Shown in pieces: positions 8,930 through 17,937 of a stretch of DNA of 64,000 bases; the stretch's first letter is position 1, and each line of letters begins with the position of its first letter. The notes under the pieces were generated by a model. The model made no database searches. It was not told the origin of the DNA and saw only the letters and a list, made by a program, of their open reading frames with translations. A program made the position numbers and the translations under genes. The DNA comes from an uncultured Acidobacteriaceae bacterium. Its GTDB lineage: Bacteria > Acidobacteriota > Terriglobia > Terriglobales > Acidobacteriaceae. The stretch spans positions 162,478-226,477 of the forward strand of contig CAIMKZ010000100.1 in the NCBI GenBank assembly GCA_903842065.1, written 5' to 3'.

Positions 8930-8986
8930 GTTCTCCGGCCCCGGCGGAACCTGGTGGAATACTTCACGATAAGGATACTGATCCCT

Positions 8987-10105
8987 ATGTCAAAGGAATT
9001 CTCTCGTCGCCAGATGTTATTCGCCAGCGCAGGTGCGCTGGCCTTCACGCGCGCGGGGCAGCTCTTTGCCCAGCATCCGCCTAAGCCGGCGCTCGAACTT
9101 CCACCGCCTCAGATTGTCCCTGTGACGCAACACTCCGCCGTGAGCGTGGTGCGCGGAGTGAACAGGCGGCAGGCGATTCACGATGCCCTGGTCGGCATCG
9201 ACCAGGAAATGCGTCAGGGCCTGAAGCGTAAGAAGTCTGTTCTGATCAAGGTGAATCTCACCAACATTTCCAACCAGCTGGCTTCCACGCACCGCGATGC
9301 CATCGCAGGTATTCTGGATTACCTCGGTCCCCGCTTCAAGGGGCCGGTGGCCGTCGGTGAAGCGGCATCGAACGATACGATGGCCGCCTTCGACAATTTC
9401 AAATACAGCGAACTGGTCAAGGAGTTCAAGTCGCAGAAGGTGAGCCTGGTCGACTTCAACCTGGAAAAATACGCGTTGACGCAGTCGATCGACTCCAATA
9501 TTCACCCCACGCCCGTTCGCATCGCCTCCCGGCTCGTCGACCAGGACGCATTCATCATCAATTGCTGTATTCCGAAGACTCACGGTTCTGTCACTTACAC
9601 GGGAGCCGTCAAGAATATGGCCATGGGCGCACCGTTGCGCAGCCCGATCAAGGAAACCACGGTCTGGAGCGACAAACATAAGATTCACGTCAACGGCCAC
9701 TGGCAGCACAACTACAACATGTTCCTGATGACGCAGCATCTGACCCCTTACTTTGGGGCAACCGTTCTCGATGGCTTTGAGGCGATGGAAGGGGAAGGTC
9801 CCATCAACGGCACCAAAGTGGATTGGAAGGTTGCAATGGCCTCCACGGACTACGTCGCCGCTGACCGTGTCGCTCTCGAGGCCATGGGGATGGATCCGAA
9901 ATGGATCGGCTACCTACAGTACTGCGGGCAAATGGGCCTCGGCAACTACGACACAGCCAACATCGAAGTGCGCGGCGAGAAGCTGGAAGCGATCAAAACA
10001 TCCTTCAAACTTCCCGCTTCGGTTGACGATGAACTGAAGTGGATGGGCCCGCTGGAAGTTACACCGGAGCGGCCGCCGCAGCCCAGGCAACCCGCAAAAG
10101 GTTAA
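8987..10105 (+). CDS. DUF362 domain protein with Tat signal
   Basis: This protein is 372 residues from the ATG at 8987, which has AAGGA upstream and places a twin-arginine motif (SRRQMLF) at residues 6-12 before a hydrophobic stretch. An ATG 33 bases earlier is possible. The body matches the DUF362 family: KVNLTNISN near residue 83, IINCCIPKTHG near 192 and TGAVKNMAMG near 206. DUF362 proteins are often ferredoxin-linked and of unknown activity; here no CxxCxxC ferredoxin motif is visible. A Tat signal implies that it folds with a cofactor before export. It follows the cupin gene after a 435-bp gap. Confidence 0.82.
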   Translation: MSKEFSRRQMLFASAGALAFTRAGQLFAQHPPKPALELPPPQIVPVTQHSAVSVVRGVNRRQAIHDALVGIDQEMRQGLKRKKSVLIKVNLTNISNQLASTHRDAIAGILDYLGPRFKGPVAVGEAASNDTMAAFDNFKYSELVKEFKSQKVSLVDFNLEKYALTQSIDSNIHPTPVRIASRLVDQDAFIINCCIPKTHGSVTYTGAVKNMAMGAPLRSPIKETTVWSDKHKIHVNGHWQHNYNMFLMTQHLTPYFGATVLDGFEAMEGEGPINGTKVDWKVAMASTDYVAADRVALEAMGMDPKWIGYLQYCGQMGLGNYDTANIEVRGEKLEAIKTSFKLPASVDDELKWMGPLEVTPERPPQPRQPAKG

Positions 10106-10305
10106 CTAACTAAAGGAACGCGAACACGGCGAGGAGTCAGAACGAAACTCCCGAGGTCATAGAGTGGTTTCATCCAAGCCACTCTATGACCATCCGGAAA
10201 GCGGAGCGGGAAGATGCGAACGTTCATGATCAGCGCTCTGGCTGCCTGCTTCGACCCGCGCACCGAAGCGCCTGTAGAGAACATGTGCCAGGTCAATCCG
10301 CTCAA

Positions 10306-10385
10306 GGAAGGAGCAGGGGCTTCGGCTTGAGCGGGGAACAAGGAGGGAGCAGGGTTTTTCAAGCCCCTGAACAGCCGCCCTCCAA
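10306..10385. repeat. GGAGCAGGGGCTT repeat, second copy
   Basis: This is the partner of 5636-5708: GGAGCAGGGGCTTCGGCTTG, then GCGGGGAACAAGGA, then a degenerate GGAGCAGGGTTTTTCAAGCC and CCTGAACAGCCGCC. It lies in the 10106-10681 gap, which has no gene. Confidence 0.6.
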
Positions 10386-10444
10386 ACCCACGGCTTTAGC
10401 CACGGGCCTCAATCTCCCAACCCACGCCCGCATCAAGCCCCACC

Positions 10445-10484
10445 TGTCATCCTGAGCGAAGTCGAAGGATCTGCGGTTGCTTTG
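10445..10484. repeat. GTCATCCTGAGCGAAGTC repeat
   Basis: The segment reads TGTCATCCTGAGCGAAGTCG then AAGGATCTGCGGTTGCTTTG. A second copy, with a CCCGCGTCAGCGGG hairpin inserted after GAAGT, is at 45664-45725, and a decayed piece is at about 1160-1190. All are in the same orientation. Confidence 0.6.
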
Positions 10485-10548
10485 AAAGAGCACGACTTTT
10501 CAGCAAGCTGTTTAGCCATGCCATTACGGATTGACAAACCCTCCGCAA

Positions 10549-10584
10549 TCCAGAGCCGGTCTTCTCACGAAGACCGGCTCTGGA
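10549..10584. terminator. Bidirectional terminator-like hairpin
   Basis: A perfect 16-bp stem (10549-10564 with 10569-10584) closes on TCAC. It lies between the convergent DUF362 gene and the binding-protein gene and could stop transcription from both sides. Its core is the same AGAGCCGGTCTTC as at 5401-5434. Confidence 0.65.
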
Positions 10585-10681
10585 TTTCTGGACCCTGCGG
10601 CGTTTTCGGGGAGTAATCCTGCTGATTGCCCATAACCTTCTGTCATTGAGCGGGTTGGCCTGTTGGCAGCAACAGAAGATG

Positions 10682-11731
10682 CTACTTTGGTGGAAGAGCC
10701 ATCATCACGCCGCCGCCTGCACGCAGGTTGTTCTCGCCTCGCGGAAGCTTCATGCTTGAAGTCATGCCTAAATCGCGTTCATAGATTTCACCATAATTCC
10801 CCGTGGCCTCGATGACGCTGACCACCCAATCATTCTCTAACTGCAATGTGGTGCCGATTTCGTGTGACCCGCCCAGTAGAAAGCGAAGCGTGGGATCTCC
10901 GCCTTCAGGTGACGCTGCGAGGGTACGCATCCGACCCGCATTCGCTTGCGTGACACCGCTTTCCTCGGCCTGGACCAAAGCCTCCATGACCCAATTCACA
11001 ATCGCCGCCCACTGCGAATCATTATCGAGAGTGGCAGAGGCTAAGGGGTCTTTCGAGATCCGGTCGGGCAGCAATCGCGAACGCTGTTTATGCTGTGCGA
11101 GAGCTGCGCGAAGCTGTGCAAGGCGCGTTTGGTCGCCGGCCAGGGCGCCACAGTTTCCTGTCGCGAATGCGGCCTGCATCTCGCCTTCTTCTTGAAATGG
11201 AAACGGAACGAAGCTGAGATGTTCGCGGGCAAACCAGGCGCGCACATTTTCTTCGACCGTAGTCTCGGCGATGAAGCAGATCTTTTTACCGGTCAACTGC
11301 CGCACGCGTGTTACCTGGCTGTTGGCGGGCAGAAGAAAACCCACGCCATCCCAGAGCACAGGCCGCGTGAATTGAATGTGCGTCCCGACGCTATGCGTAA
11401 AGTCGTCGGTGAGCGTGGCGATAAGGTCGACGTCGCCATTGGCGAGCGCCTGCATACTGGTGCGGTCGTCGGGAAAATGCATCATCGTGACCTGCGCATT
11501 CTTCCCAAGCACGGCTACGCCGACTGCCCGGCACAGATCTGCGTCAAAGGCCTGCCGATTGCCATGATCGTCGGTGGTTGAATACTCTGCCTGTTCTGCG
11601 TCGATGCCGCAGCGCAAGACTCCGCTTGCTCGCACGTGCGCGAGCGTGTTTGACATATCGGCTCCGTGCACTTGGAAGCACAGGACAACGAACGCTAAGG
11701 GCAGAGTTTTGTAAATTAAGAACCGTCGCAC
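10682..11731 (-). CDS. Amino-acid ABC transporter substrate-binding protein (AapJ/BztA-like)
   Basis: This periplasmic solute-binding protein (SBP_bac_3 fold) is about 349 residues after a hydrophobic signal segment. Typical motifs are GVLRCGID, GFDADLCRAVG-like FDADLCRAV, GDVDLIA and a late IEATGNYGEIYERDLG, which match the general L-amino-acid binders AapJ and BztA. The chosen GTG at 11729-11731 shares bases with the upstream stop (TAGTG), implying translational coupling to the phosphoesterase; a TTG four codons earlier is an alternative. No permease or ATPase genes are adjacent, so it is an orphan here. Confidence 0.82.
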   Translation of the reverse strand: MRRFLIYKTLPLAFVVLCFQVHGADMSNTLAHVRASGVLRCGIDAEQAEYSTTDDHGNRQAFDADLCRAVGVAVLGKNAQVTMMHFPDDRTSMQALANGDVDLIATLTDDFTHSVGTHIQFTRPVLWDGVGFLLPANSQVTRVRQLTGKKICFIAETTVEENVRAWFAREHLSFVPFPFQEEGEMQAAFATGNCGALAGDQTRLAQLRAALAQHKQRSRLLPDRISKDPLASATLDNDSQWAAIVNWVMEALVQAEESGVTQANAGRMRTLAASPEGGDPTLRFLLGGSHEIGTTLQLENDWVVSVIEATGNYGEIYERDLGMTSSMKLPRGENNLRAGGGVMMALPPK

Positions 11732-13761
11732 TACGGCGTCCAATTGCCGGCTGCGGGAATGCCGGGCGTTGTGTCCGGACGCGGATTGAAGTCCGCAGGA
11801 ACCGGGTTTGGAATGTTGCTGTCCGTAGGTGTGATTTGAAGTTGCTTGCAGCCGTTGCCGCCGTAGTGCGGAAAGCTGCCGATTTCCGCTTGCGAAATCT
11901 TCGCATACTCTGCGCTCAGAGGTGCGCGTTTACCCTGAAGCCGCAGCGTATCAAATGCGGAAAGCATGTCGCCCACGCCGGCTACTTTATCGTCTGCCGG
12001 CCCCAGGTTCGGCTGGCCATACTTTTCCGCGCCTATCTGGCGAGCGCGCTCCTCGTCGGGCAGATCGGCAAGCGGTATCAGTCCAAATAACTCATCGACG
12101 AACTTGATGATTGAGCTATGCTCCGTCGGCTCGTGCGAAACACTATGCGCTACAGAATACGGAGAGATGACAATGGCCGGTATGCGCGGTCCCTGCTCGA
12201 GGGGTATTCCAGCAGGGTCATAGGAGCGAATGCGCGGCTGCGCGTGGTCATACAGGCCGTCGGACTCGTCATACGCGATGATGATGGCGCTCTGGCTCCA
12301 GTAAGGGCTCGCAGCGATCGCGTTGATTTCCTGGGCGAGCAGTGCCTCGCTGATCTGGGAGTCCGAGTAGCCGGGATGGTCGTCATTCCCGAAAAAGACC
12401 TGCGCCAATTTCGGGTTCGGATCCATAGGTTTCCAGTTCTCGATGTTGCCGTAGCCGCCGCGAATGTAGAACACGCCGGAAGAAGGCAGCCGCTTTGCCT
12501 TGATATCGCTGAAGAAATCACTCAGGCCATGCATATGCGCGGCTGTCAGTGGATTGTTCGCAATATACCCGAAGTACTGGGGCGCATTGTGATGGGCCAC
12601 GTACCCATCGTGCGACGCGTTTCCGGATACGTCGTTGTTCTCGTGATCGTAGCCTTGCTGGTACCAGCCCCAGTTAATGGCATGAACGCCGTGTCCAGCA
12701 ATCTTATCGATGTCTTCCTGAACGTCGGGAAGATCAAATTTTGGATCGAAGTCCGCCGCGGTCGTCTTCTTGATCTCGGTGCCCATGAAGGAAAGGGGCA
12801 GGGTCGCGAACGTAAGGTTCTTCGAAACGCCACTAAACGGCTTGGTCGCCTGAGGCTGGTGCAACCGATTCGGGATATCGATCGGCGATCCCCAGTAGGG
12901 TTGAGGATCGGAGACGACAGGCACGGTGGCCGCGTTGCCCTGGCCGCCGGTTGCGCGAGCTTCCGGATGCAGCATCCACTGTGTCTCGCCGCCCTGGCCG
13001 GCGATCATGGCGATTGCGTTCGGCGTGGACGGCCCGATGATCGTATCCATGAAGTGATCGAACAGCGTAAAGCGATCCGCATAGCGCCATAGGAACGGCG
13101 CTGTATCGCAATCAACGTGACCCATCACAAGCTCGCCAAATTGCTTGCGCTCAAGCGTAGGTACTTTGGAAGGCTTGCCGTCTGTCAGCGTTACGCCCTC
13201 TTCGGTCAGCGCATACTCGGTGTTCTGCGCCACTCCATTGGCGTCCAGAGCAATCTTCCGAGCCAATCCTGCATGCGAGTGGTTCACCGATGCAATGTCC
13301 GCAGGATAGATCTGAACCGTCTTGCCGTTGGCATCGACAATCGTAGTCGGAATCTTGAAGGGCGTAACTGTTCCCACGGTTCCGTCTGTGTTCACAATCT
13401 GCTGCGTAAATCCAGCCACCTGGGTCGGAGAATAAGGGCCGTTGGGCCCGGCGTAGAGACCGTCTGCGCCCGGATAGCCCGCAAAGTAAAAGTCGAATGA
13501 CCGGTTCTCCTGAAAAAGCACAAAAACGTACTTGATGCGTCTGCGAAGCAAACGCAGCTTCTCTGCCTGCGAAACGGAAGGCTCCTCTTTCTGTTCGATC
13601 ACCTGCGCCTGCACTGCTGCGCTCGAAGGCGGCGGTATGGTCACATCGGGCGCACCGGTTGAGGCTGGCGCCTCATTTTGTTGTGCCATGCAAATGCTCA
13701 GGGAAATCGCACAAAAGGAAAGAACGAGCGCATTGTGTTTCAAATGATTCTTAGTCGTCAT
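11731..13761 (-). CDS. Secreted phosphoesterase (phospholipase C/acid phosphatase AcpA type)
   Basis: This is about 676 residues from the ATG at 13759-13761, which starts a good signal peptide (hydrophobic residues about 9-24). The mature N-terminus has FQENRSFDFYFAGYPG, the metal-binding E-N-R-S-F-D motif of the PF04185 phosphoesterases. Later blocks include HSHAG, GHVDCDTAPFLW, MDTIIGPSTPNA and YDESDGLYDH. It would hydrolyse phospholipids or phosphomonoesters outside the cytoplasm. A longer reading of the frame (to 13836) lacks a better start. It is coupled to the downstream binding-protein gene. Confidence 0.88.
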   Translation of the reverse strand: MTTKNHLKHNALVLSFCAISLSICMAQQNEAPASTGAPDVTIPPPSSAAVQAQVIEQKEEPSVSQAEKLRLLRRRIKYVFVLFQENRSFDFYFAGYPGADGLYAGPNGPYSPTQVAGFTQQIVNTDGTVGTVTPFKIPTTIVDANGKTVQIYPADIASVNHSHAGLARKIALDANGVAQNTEYALTEEGVTLTDGKPSKVPTLERKQFGELVMGHVDCDTAPFLWRYADRFTLFDHFMDTIIGPSTPNAIAMIAGQGGETQWMLHPEARATGGQGNAATVPVVSDPQPYWGSPIDIPNRLHQPQATKPFSGVSKNLTFATLPLSFMGTEIKKTTAADFDPKFDLPDVQEDIDKIAGHGVHAINWGWYQQGYDHENNDVSGNASHDGYVAHHNAPQYFGYIANNPLTAAHMHGLSDFFSDIKAKRLPSSGVFYIRGGYGNIENWKPMDPNPKLAQVFFGNDDHPGYSDSQISEALLAQEINAIAASPYWSQSAIIIAYDESDGLYDHAQPRIRSYDPAGIPLEQGPRIPAIVISPYSVAHSVSHEPTEHSSIIKFVDELFGLIPLADLPDEERARQIGAEKYGQPNLGPADDKVAGVGDMLSAFDTLRLQGKRAPLSAEYAKISQAEIGSFPHYGGNGCKQLQITPTDSNIPNPVPADFNPRPDTTPGIPAAGNWTP

Positions 13762-13770
13762 GTCGGTGGA

Positions 13771-13794
13771 ATTATATAAGAGTGCTTTCTGTGA
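13771..13794 (-). promoter_or_regulatory. Candidate sigma-70 promoter, nearly leaderless
   Basis: On the minus strand a perfect TATAAT (13776-13771) lies 18 bp after ATGACT, a 4 of 6 match to the -35 consensus. Transcription would start only a few bases before the phosphoesterase ATG at 13761, and no Shine-Dalgarno sequence is visible there. Confidence 0.45.
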
Positions 13795-14095
13795 AGTCAT
13801 TATGCATTCAGACGAGCATTGGCCAAAACCCTGCACAAGGCCGAAAGCCTGCCATTGTCATCAAGGGTATTCTTCACCACGGGTCTCAGTGAGCACATAA
13901 TCGCCGATGCGCTCATCGAAAGCAGATCAGTCTCGGAAAGTCGGTTAGGCTACCTCATTAGCGAGAGGGCGAGAAAATCAGCCAATTCACCCCCACTTGC
14001 CGATAATTTTCAACTTCCGTGTATCCTGAAACTATTCACCGACTCCACTCAACCGAGGCCGCAACATCTGGAAACGCTAAGTCATCTGGAATCTG

Positions 14096-14144
14096 CACTT
14101 ACGTGGCGTAAAATAGGTAAACTGTTTATTTTCATACTCTTACG
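14096..14144 (+). repeat. Partial copy of the 40-nt periodic repeat
   Basis: CACTTACG (14096-14103) and CTCTTACG (14137-14144, inside TTTTCATACTCTTACG) are 41 nt apart, matching the unit spacing of the elements at 42121-42390 and 63379-63636. The rest of the 13762-14336 gap shows no gene I can support; an ORF reading across it looks non-coding. Confidence 0.5.
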
Positions 14145-14336
14145 TAATTATTCGACAAATATCAATGCGCCTCATAAAGCCCTTGTATTCATAATCTTGC
14201 ACAGCCGGCCTCGCCATCTACCCGGAAATCCCAGCCCGCGGCCATTTACTTATCTATAAATACACACGCCCGCATCCGGTTACTTTCCAGTCCCTCTACC
14301 CGGGGTCTACCGGCGGCTGCGCTGGGGATTGCGGCG

Positions 14337-15338
14337 CTACTCCGCGTAGCGTCTCCGATGCCACTCCCACGCAGTCCGGATGATCGAGTCCAGGTCTGTG
14401 TAGCGTGGCTGCCAGCCGAGCAAACTCCTCGCTTGATCTGCGCTGGCGACCAGAACGGCCGGGTCGCCGGCTCTGCGTGGCTGCACCTCGACCGGAATCG
14501 CATGGCGGGTAATTCTGCGTACTGCTTCCACTATCTCCAGCACGCTGAATCCACGGCCGTTGCCCAGGTTGCAGACGATGCGCTCGTGTTTGTCCAGTGC
14601 CGCAAGCGCGGCAATATGCGCGGTAGCAAGATCGGTTACGTGTATGTAATCGCGGACGCAGGTACCGTCCGGGGTCGGGTAGTCGTTGCCAAAGATGCGG
14701 ATCGAAGGCCGCCTGCCGATAGCTACGTCGAGCACCAGTGGAATCAGGTGCGTCTCCGGATCGTGCGCCTCGCCGCGCACAACGCCGCTCGCGTCCTCAG
14801 ATGCGCCTGCCACGTTAAAGTAACGCAGCGATGCATAGCGCAGTCCATGAATCCGATTCATCCACTCGAGCGTCTGTTCCACCATCACCTTGGTAGCGCC
14901 ATAAACATTGGTGGGCTCCAGCCGCGCATCCTCGCGAATCGGAATCTCTTCTGGATTGCCATACACCGCCGCCGTCGATGAGAATACGATCCGCCTCGGC
15001 CCGGCATTCACCATTGCCTGAAGCAGGGATACACTCCCGCAGGTGTTGTTCTCAAAGTAGATCTCAGGCCGCTTCATCGAGTCGCCCACTTCGATGAGCG
15101 CCGCAAAGTGAAGCACGCAGTCGAATGGATCGCCTGCGCTGCGCGCCGCTTCAAAGATCCTCTCCAGCAGCGGCCGATCCTGCACGCTGCCTTCGATCAC
15201 CTCGATACCCGGTGGCAGATATTTACGGCTGCTGTGGCAGAAGTTGTCCAGTATCACTGGCCTGTGGCCCAGACCGGCAAGCTGAGCAGCGACTGTTCCG
15301 CCGATATACCCCGCACCGCCCGTGACCAGCGCCTTCAT
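14337..15338 (-). CDS. galE: UDP-glucose 4-epimerase
   Basis: This 333-residue short-chain dehydrogenase/reductase-fold enzyme interconverts UDP-glucose and UDP-galactose using bound NAD. The N-terminus has TGGAGYIGG (residues 6-14) for NAD binding; FSSTAAVYG and NVYGATK (Tyr and Lys of the YxxxK pair, about residues 149-153) are catalytic; LRYFNVAGA and RDYIHVTDLA are typical GalE blocks. Length and start are normal. It is the most promoter-distal gene of the minus-strand polysaccharide cluster and probably supplies galactose-type donors. Confidence 0.93.
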   Translation of the reverse strand: MKALVTGGAGYIGGTVAAQLAGLGHRPVILDNFCHSSRKYLPPGIEVIEGSVQDRPLLERIFEAARSAGDPFDCVLHFAALIEVGDSMKRPEIYFENNTCGSVSLLQAMVNAGPRRIVFSSTAAVYGNPEEIPIREDARLEPTNVYGATKVMVEQTLEWMNRIHGLRYASLRYFNVAGASEDASGVVRGEAHDPETHLIPLVLDVAIGRRPSIRIFGNDYPTPDGTCVRDYIHVTDLATAHIAALAALDKHERIVCNLGNGRGFSVLEIVEAVRRITRHAIPVEVQPRRAGDPAVLVASADQARSLLGWQPRYTDLDSIIRTAWEWHRRRYAE

Positions 15339-15529
15339 GCCTTGGCTATTCCTCTCGGTGGAGCAGATTCACTCTCCGCACTATATACAGAAACAAAGGG
15401 ACCCGTAAAGCAGGCCTTGCGCTCAGACTCCAGATGCATTCATTCTGTGAGGAATCATATTGCATAGAGATGCGCTATGCATTTCTGCCCTGTGCCGCGC
15501 CGCTTTGCTTCAACTCTCTCTTGATTATC

Positions 15530-16624
15530 TTAGCTGCCTGCCACAATCAGCGATTTGTACACGCGAAGAGTCTTCTCCTGCATCGCTTCCACTGTAAACT
15601 CCTGCAAATAGCGCTCTCTGCCGGCTCTCCCCATGCGCGCGCGCAGTTCGCTGTCTAGCAACAGCGTTTCAACCGCGCTTCGAAATTGCTGCGTGTCGCC
15701 ATGTTCGCTCAATATGCCGGTAATCCCATCTGCAATGACCTCGGGCAGCGCTCCCGTGTTCGTTGCAACTACCGGCAATGCGGCTCTCATGGCTTCCAGA
15801 ACGCTCAAGCCAAAAGCTTCATACCCAGACGCATGAACCAGCATTGCGCTTTCCGACAGTATCTCCGGAATATCCGTCCTGCTGCCGCAGAAAGTCACAC
15901 GATCGGTCATTCCAAGTTCGCCGCATCGCTTCATCGCATCTGCCATCTTTGGACCCTCACCCACAAACAGCAATCTGTAATCCCCTGCGATTCCTGCAAA
16001 CGCGGATAATACAAACTCCTGCTCCTTGGGCGGAGCAAATCTGGCAATCATGACTGCCTGAAGTGCGTCTCCGTTTATCCGGCTTTCATTTGCGATTCTG
16101 TCCGGACACCCGTGGAGAATTACCTCGCACCGGCAGATTCGCCCGACCAGAAATTTCTTTGCAATCCGCTTTTCCTCAGCGGACGCACAGATCGCCACGC
16201 TGGTCAGCGGCGCTAACGCAAACTCTACGATTGCCGCGAGTGCGCGAAGCAGCCTGCCGCTCCGGGGAGAGAATGCCCAGCCATGTGGCGAGTACACGCA
16301 CGGTATCCGCAGCGTACCGCAGACTATCCGCGCAACAACCCCTGCCTTGGCGGTGTGCGCGTGTACCAAGTTCGGCTGAAGCGACTTCACCAGGGCGCGA
16401 AATCCCAGCAGACACCGAAAATCTTGAAGGGGATTGATCCGTCTCAACAGCTCCGGAAGCACATAGCATTCGATGCCCTTCTTCCGCGCCTCATCCAGCA
16501 GCCAGCCCTCACTGCCGCCGCAGACAATATGTCGCAGGCCCTCATCGCGCGCACCTAGAAGATCCAGGAGATTCGACTGCGCTCCTCCCAATTCCGTCTT
16601 CGTGATGAAGTGCAGCACCAGCAT
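15530..16624 (-). CDS. Glycosyltransferase family 4
   Basis: This 364-residue GT-B fold retaining transferase transfers a sugar from a nucleotide donor to the growing polysaccharide on the cytoplasmic face. The N-terminal domain has GGAQSNLLDL (14-23) and VHAHTAKAGVVAR; the C-terminal donor-binding domain has LLFVGEGP and the E-x7-E motif in YEAFGLSVLEAMRA (about 280). The ATG at 16622-16624 gives a standard length. It lies between galE and another GT4 gene. Donor and acceptor are unknown. Confidence 0.88.
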   Translation of the reverse strand: MLVLHFITKTELGGAQSNLLDLLGARDEGLRHIVCGGSEGWLLDEARKKGIECYVLPELLRRINPLQDFRCLLGFRALVKSLQPNLVHAHTAKAGVVARIVCGTLRIPCVYSPHGWAFSPRSGRLLRALAAIVEFALAPLTSVAICASAEEKRIAKKFLVGRICRCEVILHGCPDRIANESRINGDALQAVMIARFAPPKEQEFVLSAFAGIAGDYRLLFVGEGPKMADAMKRCGELGMTDRVTFCGSRTDIPEILSESAMLVHASGYEAFGLSVLEAMRAALPVVATNTGALPEVIADGITGILSEHGDTQQFRSAVETLLLDSELRARMGRAGRERYLQEFTVEAMQEKTLRVYKSLIVAGS

Positions 16625-16743
16625 GTTGAGCTCCTGAATCCGGCCGCAATTCGAACCGTCGTCGCATACGCCGAATGTTCCTGCTCAAATCTGCCAGGTA
16701 CATCTCGTAGTCGCCTGTTCGATCTAGAATAATGGATGCTATC

Positions 16744-17850
16744 TCAGGCGGAGGCTTCTTCCTTCAGGATAGCTTCTATCTGACCTGCGGCTCGATCCCA
16801 GGTAAAGTCTCGCCCTCGTATCAATCCGTCGTCCACATGCTGCTGCCGCAGCTCGGGGTTGTCATGCAGGGCACGCATCGCTTCGGCTATCTCTCGCACG
16901 TTGTATGGATCAACCACAACCGCTTCTCCGCTCATTTGGGACAATACTCCTACATTTCGCGACGTGATCACCGCCGTGCCGCAAGCCATCGCTTCGACTA
17001 TCGGCAATCCAAACCCCTCGTGCAGCGAAGGAAAAACCAGCGCGATCGCGCCTCCGTACAGCGATGGAAGAATGGCGTCAGGCACATCGCGCAGCGTAAC
17101 GGCGCGAGACGGCAGTTCCTTGAGTTCCGACTTCCGCGCAATTGCGAGCGGTCCCCGCGTAACAATCGCAAGCACTGCATCCGGCATAAGCGAACTGCAC
17201 GCCTCCCACGCCGCCAATATACGCTGAAAGTTCTTCCGCGGAGCGTCTGCGCCCACACAGAGAAAGTAGTTGCCCGGGGCAAGACCAAACCCAGCCAGTT
17301 CCCGCTCCACCTGAGGCTTCGGTCGCGGTACGAAAATTTCGCTTATCCCTTCGCTGGCCGTCGTCACTTTGTCTTCGGGAATATTCAGATGCGAACAGAT
17401 TTCGCTGCGCGTCTGGTTCGATACCGCAATGATGCGACGTACGCGACGCAGCAGCTTTGGCAGAACCAGCCTGTACCACCATGCAAAGCGCAAGCTGTAC
17501 CACTCCGGATGCACAAGATGCGCCACGTCGTGGATGGTTACAACCTGGTTGCGATGCATCACTGGACCGATTCCGGAGGGTGACCACAACAAGTCGGATG
17601 AAGCAAGCTGCCCTGGAAGTCTCATCTGCTCCCAGTAGTGCCCACCCCGGCCATTTGCAATGCGCGGCACAACCTCAACATCCAGATCGGGATACTCGGG
17701 GCGCGGGTTGTTCGGTGACAGAACGCGGCAGTGGGCAAGACGCCGCGTGATCTCGTATCCATACCGCTGAACGCCTGTGAGCGGCTGAGTACAAAACCGA
17801 GCATTGATTGCGATCGTCAAATTCACTCCCTCGCGCGTATGAAGGATCAT
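16744..17850 (-). CDS. Glycosyltransferase family 4
   Basis: This 368-residue GT-B glycosyltransferase carries IAINARF then LTGVQRYGYEI at the N-terminus, a pattern common in GT4 enzymes acting on mannose or rhamnose donors. It also has VTIHDVAHL, IIAVSNQTRSEI, FLCVGADAPRKN and the C-terminal E-x7-E motif in LHEGFGLPIVEAMACG (around 290). It is one of two GT4 genes in the locus and likely adds a backbone sugar. Specificity cannot be assigned. Confidence 0.88.
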   Translation of the reverse strand: MILHTREGVNLTIAINARFCTQPLTGVQRYGYEITRRLAHCRVLSPNNPRPEYPDLDVEVVPRIANGRGGHYWEQMRLPGQLASSDLLWSPSGIGPVMHRNQVVTIHDVAHLVHPEWYSLRFAWWYRLVLPKLLRRVRRIIAVSNQTRSEICSHLNIPEDKVTTASEGISEIFVPRPKPQVERELAGFGLAPGNYFLCVGADAPRKNFQRILAAWEACSSLMPDAVLAIVTRGPLAIARKSELKELPSRAVTLRDVPDAILPSLYGGAIALVFPSLHEGFGLPIVEAMACGTAVITSRNVGVLSQMSGEAVVVDPYNVREIAEAMRALHDNPELRQQHVDDGLIRGRDFTWDRAAGQIEAILKEEASA

Positions 17851-17937
17851 GCGCCTTGTCCCGCGGTCATTCTCCCGGTACCACTCTGTTGTCGGGTCAC
17901 ATAGGCCTGCGAAAACACCCGCGCCAAACAGTGTTGC

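Noticed and set aside
12118..13092. 324-codon ORF antisense to the phosphoesterase
   Set aside because: It results from third-position GC bias; no motif and no ribosome-binding site.
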